Source: Bacteroidales bacterium
GTDB lineage: Bacteria; Bacteroidota; Bacteroidia; Bacteroidales; UBA932
Assembly (NCBI GenBank): GCA_022653735.1
Contig: JALCSU010000011.1
Span: 1-58,005, forward strand
Direction of reading: 5' to 3'
DNA: 58,005 bases
Shown: piece by piece, positions 1 to 6,386 of the stretch
How the letters are laid out: every line of letters starts with the position of its first letter
How positions within the stretch are numbered: position 1 is the first letter of the stretch
Made by a program: the position numbers and the translations under genes
Notes under the pieces: generated by a model
Seen by the model: the letters and a program-made list of their open reading frames with translations, nothing else
What the model was told of the DNA's origin: nothing
The model's database searches: none

Positions 1-2
1 TG

Positions 3-1595
3 CTGGGAGGCGTTTTAGGCATATTGTTCCTTATTCCTTTCAGGAAATATTTCGTCAAGGACATGCATGGGAAATATCCTTTCCCTGAAGCTACCGCCAC
101 GACTCAAATCCTGGTGAGCGGCGAGGGAGGCGGCAAGAGTGCCAAGACTCTGCTTGTGAGCGGTGCCATCGGAGGCATCTACGATTTCGTGGTGGGCACC
201 TTCGGCACATGGGCGGACACGGTGAGCACCACTGTGATGGGCATAGGCCAGACTATGGCAGACAAGGCAAAATTGGTGCTGAAGCTCAACACGGGAGCCG
301 CCGTGCTGGGATTAGGATACATCGTAGGTCTTAAATATGCTTTCGTAATATGCTGCGGAAGCTTCCTTGTCTGGCTCATCATCATTCCTTTAATGAATAT
401 GATCTGGGGCGGCCAGGTTTTGGACCTGATGCATGCTGGCATCACGACGACGATCGGGCAGATGAGTCCTGACGAAATATTCAGGACATACGCCCGTCAT
501 ATTGGCATCGGCGGCATCGCCACGGCTGGCATCATAGGGATCGTCAAGTCTTTCGGAGTGATAAAATCTGCCGTGAAGCTTGCGGTTGGCGAATTCAGCA
601 AAAAGGGTGGCAAGGTTGAAGAGCCGGAGCGCACCCAGCAAGATATTCCTATGAGGAACATCGTTTTCGGCATCGTAATAGCCCTTCTTGCAATCTTCGC
701 TTTCTTTGCCTTCGGGGGTGTGGTGAGCAACATCTGGCAAGCTCTGGTCGGACTGCTGGTAGTGGCCGTGATATCGTTCCTGTTCACCACCGTTGCCGCG
801 AATGCAATCGCAATCGTCGGCACTAACCCTGTGAGCGGAATGACGCTGATGACGCTCATCATAGCATCCATCATCTTGGTTGCCGTTGGTCTGAAAGGCA
901 ATGCTGGAATGGCTGCGGCGCTGATCATCGGTGGAGTTGTCTGCACGGCGCTTTCGGTGGCCGGTTCTTTCATAACCGACCTCAAGATAGGTTATTGGAT
1001 AGGGACGACGCCTCGCAAGCAGGAGTCTTGGAAGTTCGTGGGCGTGATTGTTGCAGCTGCGACTGTCTGCGGCGTGATGCTGGTTCTGAACAAGACTTAT
1101 GGTTTCGTGGGCGATAACGCCTTGGTCGCTCCGCAGGCGAATGCAATGGCTGCCGTAATTCAGCCTCTCATGAATGGGGGCGGCGCTCCTTGGCTGCTCT
1201 ACGGCATCGGAGCCGCAATAGCCATATTGCTGACCATATTCAAAGTGCCTGCGCTTGCTTTCGCTTTAGGAATGTTCATCCCGATTGATTTGAACCTTCC
1301 TCTGCTCATTGGCGGCGCAATTTCCTGGTATGTGAGCACTCGCAGCAAGGATAAGGCCGAGAATGAGGCTAGTCAGAACAAGGGCACTCTCATAGCGTCC
1401 GGCTTCATTGCTGGCGGCGCATTGATGGGAGTGGTGAGCGCTCTGCTGAAGTTCTTCAACGTGGACTGGTTCCTCACCACCTGGCACGATGCTTATGGCG
1501 AAGCCATCGCAATAATTCCTTTCACAGGAATAATAATATACATGATTGCATCTTCGATGAAAACGAAAAAACAGAATAGAATATGGAAAAAATAG
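3..1595 (+). CDS. OPT family oligopeptide transporter, 5' end outside window
   Basis: This is the C-terminal 530 residues of a proton-coupled OPT-family transporter that would import small peptides across the inner membrane. The frame is open from the window edge, so the start lies upstream and the apparent TTG at 24 is not a real start. The conserved OPT segment KYPFPEATATTQ sits near the visible N-terminus, followed by about a dozen hydrophobic segments with small-residue-rich loops. The last 13 bases overlap pepT, which indicates translational coupling and a shared job: uptake, then hydrolysis, of peptides. OPT members also include metal-chelate transporters, so the exact substrate is not certain; the pepT partner favours peptides. 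Confidence 0.88.
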   Translation: MGGVLGILFLIPFRKYFVKDMHGKYPFPEATATTQILVSGEGGGKSAKTLLVSGAIGGIYDFVVGTFGTWADTVSTTVMGIGQTMADKAKLVLKLNTGAAVLGLGYIVGLKYAFVICCGSFLVWLIIIPLMNMIWGGQVLDLMHAGITTTIGQMSPDEIFRTYARHIGIGGIATAGIIGIVKSFGVIKSAVKLAVGEFSKKGGKVEEPERTQQDIPMRNIVFGIVIALLAIFAFFAFGGVVSNIWQALVGLLVVAVISFLFTTVAANAIAIVGTNPVSGMTLMTLIIASIILVAVGLKGNAGMAAALIIGGVVCTALSVAGSFITDLKIGYWIGTTPRKQESWKFVGVIVAAATVCGVMLVLNKTYGFVGDNALVAPQANAMAAVIQPLMNGGGAPWLLYGIGAAIAILLTIFKVPALAFALGMFIPIDLNLPLLIGGAISWYVSTRSKDKAENEASQNKGTLIASGFIAGGALMGVVSALLKFFNVDWFLTTWHDAYGEAIAIIPFTGIIIYMIASSMKTKKQNRIWKK

Positions 1596-2803
1596 AAGAC
1601 AGATTTTTAAGGTACGTCAGCGTGGACACTCAGAGCAACGAAGAATCTGAGTCTCAGCCGTCTACTGCCAAACAATTGAACCTGCTGAAAATGCTCTGCA
1701 ACGAGCTGCAGGCCATGGGAGTGAAGGCAGAGCTTGATGAATATGGCTACGTCATGGGAACGATTCCTGCCTCAGAAGGGGTTCAAGCCCCGAAAATCGG
1801 CTTCATCGCCCATGTTGACACTGCCCCGGATGCATCTGGAGCCAACATCAAGCCACAGATAATAAATGAATATGACGGTGGCGAGATTCCGCTTCGCGGG
1901 GTGCCGGGCTTGGCGCTGAAGCCGTCGGAATTTCCTGAGCTACTGCAGTTCGTGGGTCAGAAACTCATAACCACGGACGGCACCACATTGCTGGGGGCAG
2001 ACGACAAGGCGGGCGTGGCTGAAATAATGAACGCTGTTGAATATATTGTCGGACATCCTGAATTCAAACATGGCGAAATCAAGGTCGGCTTCACTCCAGA
2101 CGAGGAAATCGGCAGAGGCGTCGTGAAGTTCGACGTGAAGAAATTCGGCGCAGACTATGCCTACACGATGGATGGCGGCGATGCTGGCGAACTGGAATAT
2201 GAGAATTTTAACGCAGCCTCTGCGACGGTGCATATTCAAGGGCGAAATGTTCATCCTGGCTATGCCAAAGGCAAGATGAGAAACGCAATATTAATAGGAA
2301 TGGAGCTGAATGCCCTGCTTCCGATAGAGCAGAGGCCTGAATATACCGAAGGCTACGAGGGGTTCTATCACGTCATAGGCTTTGGCGGCACGGTGGAAGA
2401 GGCTACGCTCAGGTACATAATCCGCGACCACTTCCGCGACCGCTTCGAGGAGAAGAAGGCTTTCATGCAGAAATGCGTGGATTTCATCAACGAAAAATAT
2501 GGCGACGGAACGGCCCGCGCAGAAATAAAAGACAAATATTACAATATGCGCGAGCAGGTAGAGCCGCACATGAGAATTGTGGACATCGCCAAAAAGGCCA
2601 TCGAGATGGCTGGCGTGAAGCCAAAGGTGCAGCCTATTCGTGGCGGCACCGATGGCGCAAACCTCAGTTTCAGAGGACTCCCTTGCCCGAACATCTTCGC
2701 AGGAGGGCTGAATTTCCACGGCAAGATGGAATTCGTCCCAGTCCCTTCGATGGAGAAAGCCTCTCAAGTCATCCTGAACATCGTAAAGCTCTTCGCAGAA
2801 TAA
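1583..2803 (+). CDS. pepT: Peptidase T (tripeptide aminopeptidase)
   Basis: This cytosolic M20-family zinc metallopeptidase removes the N-terminal residue of tripeptides. Its 406 residues match the usual PepT length. Metal-site motifs are visible: AHVDTAPD (His77, Asp79), GADDKAG carrying the bridging Asp, PDEEIG with the catalytic Glu and metal-binding Glu, MDGG, and RGGTDG near the C-terminus. The start is an ATG that forms the end of the hexamer GAATAT plus G and overlaps the OPT transporter gene. Together they form a peptide-scavenging operon. The 3' end is only 7 bp from the convergent kbl gene. Confidence 0.95.
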   Translation: MEKIEDRFLRYVSVDTQSNEESESQPSTAKQLNLLKMLCNELQAMGVKAELDEYGYVMGTIPASEGVQAPKIGFIAHVDTAPDASGANIKPQIINEYDGGEIPLRGVPGLALKPSEFPELLQFVGQKLITTDGTTLLGADDKAGVAEIMNAVEYIVGHPEFKHGEIKVGFTPDEEIGRGVVKFDVKKFGADYAYTMDGGDAGELEYENFNAASATVHIQGRNVHPGYAKGKMRNAILIGMELNALLPIEQRPEYTEGYEGFYHVIGFGGTVEEATLRYIIRDHFRDRFEEKKAFMQKCVDFINEKYGDGTARAEIKDKYYNMREQVEPHMRIVDIAKKAIEMAGVKPKVQPIRGGTDGANLSFRGLPCPNIFAGGLNFHGKMEFVPVPSMEKASQVILNIVKLFAE

Positions 2804-2810
2804 GAAGCTG

Positions 2811-4001
2811 TTATTTCAGAACGCCTAGCTCACGTCCGACTTTCACGAAGGCAGCTATGGCTTTGTCCAGATGCTCTTTCTTGTGGGCAGCGGAGAGCTG
2901 AACCCTGATTCGGGCCTGTCCCTTCGGGACCACAGGATAGTAGAAGCCGGTTACGAATATTCCTTCTTCTGCCATCTTCGCAGCGAATTTCTGAGACAGA
3001 GGCGCATCATAGAGCATTACAGCAACTATAGCGCTCTGAGTAGGCTTGATGTCGAAGCCGGCAGCTATCATCTTGTCACGGAAATACGTCACGTTTTCCT
3101 GCTGACGGTCGTGCAGTTCGTTGCTTTCCTTCAGCATCTTGAACATCTCCAGACCAGCCGCAACGATCATTGGAGGCAGAGAGTTCGAGAACAGGTAAGG
3201 ACGAGAACGCTGACGCAGCATTTCGATTATTTCCTTGCGGCCTGTGGTGAATCCGCCGACCGTGCCGCCGAATGCCTTTCCAAGCGTGCCGGTGAACACA
3301 TCTATCCTGCCATAGCAGTTGAACTGCTCGGCGACGCCATGACCAGTCTTACCCACGACACCGGCCGAATGACTTTCGTCAACCATCACGAGAGCCTCGT
3401 ACTTATCTGCCAAATCGCAAATCTTGTCCATAGGTGCCACATTGCCATCCATAGAGAAAACGCCATCGGTGCAGATGATTCTGAACCTCTGAGCCTGGGC
3501 CTCTTTCAGGCAACGTTCGAGGTCGGACATGTCTGCATTGGCATAACGATAACGCACTGCCTTGCAGAGACGGACACCGTCGATGATGGATGCGTGGTTC
3601 AGGGAATCGGAAATGATAGCGTCTTCGGCAGTCAGCAGCGGTTCGAAAAGGCCACCGTTGGCATCGAAGCAAGACGCATAAAGAATAGTGTCTTCAGTGT
3701 GGAAGAAGTCAGAAATAGCAGCTTCCAGCCGCTTGTGCAAATCCTGAGTGCCGCATATGAAACGCACAGAAGACATTCCGAAACCTCTGTCGTCCATAGC
3801 CTTCTTCGCAGCTTCGATGAGCCTTGGAGAATCCGCCAGTCCGAGATAGTTATTTGCGCAGAAATTCAAAGCCTTGCTCCCGTCTTCGAGAGTGATTTCA
3901 GCAGATTGAGGGGAAGCTATATTCCTTTCATTTTTGTAAAGCCCAGCCTCTTTGATAGAAGTCAATTCGTTCTTAAGATGTTCTTGGAATTTACCGTACA
4001 T
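2811..4001 (-). CDS. kbl: Glycine C-acetyltransferase (2-amino-3-ketobutyrate CoA ligase)
   Basis: This PLP enzyme cleaves 2-amino-3-ketobutyrate with CoA to glycine and acetyl-CoA, the second step of threonine degradation. The 396 residues are the standard length of this alpha-oxoamine synthase family. Visible motifs are DSLNHAS (His136), VDESHSAG (Asp208, His211) and TGTLGKAFGG, with Lys242 as the PLP Schiff-base residue. The gene is divergent from the threonine dehydrogenase at 4150, so the two steps of the pathway share one intergenic control region of 148 bp. Confidence 0.95.
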   Translation of the reverse strand: MYGKFQEHLKNELTSIKEAGLYKNERNIASPQSAEITLEDGSKALNFCANNYLGLADSPRLIEAAKKAMDDRGFGMSSVRFICGTQDLHKRLEAAISDFFHTEDTILYASCFDANGGLFEPLLTAEDAIISDSLNHASIIDGVRLCKAVRYRYANADMSDLERCLKEAQAQRFRIICTDGVFSMDGNVAPMDKICDLADKYEALVMVDESHSAGVVGKTGHGVAEQFNCYGRIDVFTGTLGKAFGGTVGGFTTGRKEIIEMLRQRSRPYLFSNSLPPMIVAAGLEMFKMLKESNELHDRQQENVTYFRDKMIAAGFDIKPTQSAIVAVMLYDAPLSQKFAAKMAEEGIFVTGFYYPVVPKGQARIRVQLSAAHKKEHLDKAIAAFVKVGRELGVLK

Positions 4002-4107
4002 TGCTATATTGGTTTAAAATAGTTTAAAATATTCCCAAAATATTAATATATTCATGACAAAGCACAACGTTTTCATGAAATATATTACTAAAATCGTAGA
4101 ATTAATG

Positions 4108-4115
4108 TAAATTTG
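4108..4115 (+). promoter_or_regulatory. Bacteroidota -7 promoter element for tdh
   Basis: TAAATTTG fits the Bacteroidota -7 consensus TAnnTTTG and lies 34 bases before the tdh start. No clear TTTG -33 box is seen at the expected distance. No equally good element was found for kbl on the other strand. Confidence 0.55.
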
Positions 4116-4149
4116 CATCATAAAGTTAGAAAATAACTATCAAAAAACA

Positions 4150-5103
4150 ATGAAAAATATTCTTGTGATAGGCTCGACAGGTCAGATAGGATCTGAGCTC
4201 ACGATGAAACTTAGGAATATGTACCCTGAAGGTACGGTTGTAGCAGGTTATATTAAAGGTTCAGAGCCTAAGGGCATTCTTCTCGAAAGCGGCCCTGCTG
4301 AGGAGGCCGATGTCTGCAACGGTCCCGAACTAGAGAATATCGTCAAGAAATATAATATAGACACGATTTACAACCTTGCTGCCCTTCTGTCGGCAGTCGC
4401 AGAAAAGAAACCACAGCTAGCCTGGCATATCCAGATTGATGGATTAATGAATATCTTGGAGATCGCTCGCAACAATAATGTCGCAGTGTTCACCCCGTCT
4501 TCCATAGGCTCCTTCGGTCCGGAGACTCCCCATGAGAATACACCTCAGGACACGATTCAGAGGCCTCGCTCAATGTATGGCTGCACGAAAGTGGCTACGG
4601 AGCTTCTGAGCGATTATTATCACAATAAATATGACGTGGACACGCGCTCTGTGCGTTTCCCGGGGCTTATTTCCAACGTAACTCTCCCTGGCGGCGGAAC
4701 TACCGATTATGCCGTGGAGATTTACTATGCGGCTGTGAAGGGTGAAGAATTCGTATGTCCTATCGCTGCCGGCACATTCATGGACATGATGTACATGCCA
4801 GATGCCTTGAAGGCCGCCGTAGACATCATGAACGCAGACCCATCAAAACTGAAGCACCGCAACTCATTTAACATCGCATCCATGAGTTTCGATCCGGAAA
4901 TCATCTACCACAAGATTCAGGAGCATATTCCTGGCTTCAAAATGCGCTACGAAGTAGACCCTGTCCGCCAGGCCATCGCAGATTCATGGCCAGACAAGAT
5001 GGACGACTCTTGCGCCCGTGAAGAATGGGGCTGGCAGCCGTCTTACGATCTAGAGACCATGACCGTCGACATGATCGCTGCGCTCAAGAAGAAATTGCTC
5101 TAA
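4150..5103 (+). CDS. tdh: L-threonine 3-dehydrogenase, SDR (GalE-like) type
   Basis: This NAD-dependent extended SDR oxidises L-threonine to 2-amino-3-ketobutyrate, the substrate of the divergent kbl product. The 317 residues start with the Rossmann motif GSTGQIGSEL and carry the SDR pair Tyr143-Lys147 in YGCTK. The segment PGGGTTDYAVEIYY is typical of SDR-type threonine dehydrogenases rather than of sugar epimerases, which is why I assign this substrate. The zinc-dependent MDR-type Tdh of enterobacteria is unrelated. Start ATG follows an A-rich stretch and no Shine-Dalgarno is seen, as is usual in this phylum. Confidence 0.9.
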   Translation: MKNILVIGSTGQIGSELTMKLRNMYPEGTVVAGYIKGSEPKGILLESGPAEEADVCNGPELENIVKKYNIDTIYNLAALLSAVAEKKPQLAWHIQIDGLMNILEIARNNNVAVFTPSSIGSFGPETPHENTPQDTIQRPRSMYGCTKVATELLSDYYHNKYDVDTRSVRFPGLISNVTLPGGGTTDYAVEIYYAAVKGEEFVCPIAAGTFMDMMYMPDALKAAVDIMNADPSKLKHRNSFNIASMSFDPEIIYHKIQEHIPGFKMRYEVDPVRQAIADSWPDKMDDSCAREEWGWQPSYDLETMTVDMIAALKKKLL

Positions 5104-5176
5104 GCCGGATTTGTTCTGGTTAGCCGGGTTGCCCCAGGCTAAGCCAACTTGTTCTAGCTAAGCCAATTTGCCCCAA
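5104..5176. repeat. Four degenerate 18-19 bp repeats after tdh
   Basis: Read on the minus strand, four units follow each other: alternating GGGGCAA and AGAACAA cores, each followed by a few bases and GGCTTAGC or GGCTAACC. The array fills the space between the convergent ends of tdh and the truncated ORF at 5154, and provides the last codons and stop of that ORF. Confidence 0.5.
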
Positions 5177-5393
5177 CGCCCGGGATTGCATAGCTCTGGC
5201 CACGAAGGCCGACACCGCAACCCATTACCGTCCCAGACTGACGGAAAGCTACATATTCAGTCCCATCTCTGTGCATTCCTGCAAGGTTGCCGCCAAAGAC
5301 AAACACCTCGTCTGCTTTCAGTTCCGAGATAAAGTCCGGCGTGTACCCAGAACGTTCGATGTCATAATACGCTCTCATAGGAGCTTCCCCCAT
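5154..5393 (-). pseudogene. Truncated macro-like 'phage non-structural' family ORF (A1S_2505-like)
   Basis: The 79-residue frame contains VFVFGGNLAGMHRDG and GLRGQSYAIP, which resemble the N-terminal half of a family typically near 150 residues (motifs FGSNLAGRHGxGAA and GxSYAIPTK). The glycine-rich signature is altered (MHRDGTEY instead of RHGxGAA) and the frame ends right after SYAIP by running into the repeat array at 5104-5176. I therefore call it a remnant. The first ATG overlaps the 3' end of the PIN gene by 32 bases; the ATG at 5378 (MRAYYD) is a likelier original start. Family assignment is from memory of the motif. Confidence 0.5.
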
Positions 5394-5814
5394 TCAAGAT
5401 CTCAACCATCTCCTTAGGCGTCACCACGAAAGGTTTCTTGGGGAAATGCTTTATATTTCCAGTAACTAAATAAGCGTCATACCTACTCATTTTAACCTCG
5501 TAAAACATCACATCCTTCGGATCCAGGAAATCCTCTCCCTGCACAGAGGTTCTTACAACGTTAAGTCCAGTTTCCGTGATTGTCCTAATAGCAAGCTCAA
5601 TATCCTCAGATTTGAGATGAAACTTGTCACGGTACAATACATCTCGGTATTCGGAAAGTATTTCGTCATTATAGACAGGTATGATTGGACCCAAATACAC
5701 GTGGGAAAGAACAGTGAGCGGATAGGAATCCGGCTTGCTTGAAATCAGCGCCGACACGATTACGTTCGTATCGATAACGGCATAGACCTTATCGCCCATT
5801 TCTCGCTGCGGCAA
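5362..5814 (-). CDS. PIN-domain toxin (COG1569-like) of a type II toxin-antitoxin module
   Basis: This is a putative ribonuclease of 150 residues. The PIN fold signature begins with VIDTNVIVSAL (acidic residue Asp15), continues with an acidic helix DEILSEYRDV, and ends with FLDPKDVMFYE and DAYLVTGNIKHFP, the spacing seen in the 'putative toxin-antitoxin system toxin component, PIN family'. The start overlaps the antitoxin gene by 26 bases, so translation is probably coupled. RNA target is unknown. Confidence 0.85.
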   Translation of the reverse strand: MPQREMGDKVYAVIDTNVIVSALISSKPDSYPLTVLSHVYLGPIIPVYNDEILSEYRDVLYRDKFHLKSEDIELAIRTITETGLNVVRTSVQGEDFLDPKDVMFYEVKMSRYDAYLVTGNIKHFPKKPFVVTPKEMVEILNGGSSYESVL

Positions 5815-6076
5815 TCTCCTCGTTAATCGCTTCCAAACTCATATCGGCCGCACCGGAAGCAAGAGCGGTTTCACGCATACGCATAAACGCCTCCCAACCT
5901 CTCCTACGCACGTCGGCCTCCGATTCCGCTTTGATTTCAAAAGGAATCCTACGTTCACGGACAACGGTTTTCATGAACATATTGAGCGCAGCAGTGTTGC
6001 TGAGTCCGAATTCATCGCAAAGGACATCGAAGCTCTTCTTGAGCCCTTCGTCAACTCTTATGGTCATTGAAGTCAT
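5789..6076 (-). CDS. RelB/DinJ-like antitoxin
   Basis: The 95-residue protein begins with MTIRVDEGLKKSFDVLC, a ribbon-helix-helix DNA-binding segment of the RelB/DinJ type, followed by an Arg/Glu-rich C-terminal helix that would wrap the PIN toxin. It is the first gene of the module and overlaps the toxin gene. RelB-type antitoxins usually repress their own promoter; an inverted repeat that could serve as operator lies just upstream. No copy of the otherwise abundant GAATAT hexamer is found in the whole module, a weak hint of recent acquisition. Confidence 0.85.
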   Translation of the reverse strand: MTSMTIRVDEGLKKSFDVLCDEFGLSNTAALNMFMKTVVRERRIPFEIKAESEADVRRRGWEAFMRMRETALASGAADMSLEAINEEIAAARNGR

Positions 6077-6094
6077 ACGGCAATATTTTTTTCA

Positions 6095-6136
6095 ATTTGT
6101 ATTGCAAATATAATGCAAAAATAAATACTAATCAAA
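6095..6136 (-). promoter_or_regulatory. Promoter and likely operator of the toxin-antitoxin module
   Basis: On the minus strand a -33 box TTTG (6133-6136) is followed after 20 bases by TATATTTG (6105-6112), a good Bacteroidota promoter. A perfect inverted repeat ATTTG-N5-CAAAT (6095-6109) overlaps the -7 element and is a plausible site for autorepression by the RHH antitoxin. Confidence 0.65.
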
Positions 6137-6221
6137 ATTTTCTCATATCATTTAGTTTTATTAATGTCGTCAATGTTCAGCGTTAGCGTCATTTTACGGA
6201 CTCAGCCGTATTCATAGCTGA

Positions 6222-6365
6222 AGATCCGGAATCTAGGTTTGCGGGAAGCAGATCCTGAATCAAGTTCAGGATGACGTGGTGAGTCGAATAGATCCTTTCC
6301 AGTTCAGGATGACGTGGATGGGTCGTTAGGGATGACAAGGGGACGGTTGGGGATGACAAGGTCTA
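6222..6365. repeat. REP-like element, copy 1
   Basis: The stretch holds a degraded left half (TCCGGAATC), a linker with TTTGCGGG, and the intact right palindrome ATCCTGAA-TCAAG-TTCAGGAT followed by decaying copies of the tail CAGGATGACGTGG and GGGATGACAAGG. The same element recurs near 15.3, 28.0, 55.7, 56.5 and 57.5-57.7 kb. The surrounding gap 6137-6386 contains no gene that I can support. Confidence 0.75.
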
Positions 6366-6386
6366 GTGGGTGTTTTCGACTGGGTT

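Noticed and set aside
2871..4022. 383-codon plus-strand frame opposite kbl
   Set aside because: It is the antisense shadow of a clearly recognised PLP enzyme and has no family resemblance.
5154..6136. Prophage remnant around the toxin-antitoxin module
   Set aside because: Apart from one motif in a truncated ORF there are no phage structural, integrase or attachment features.
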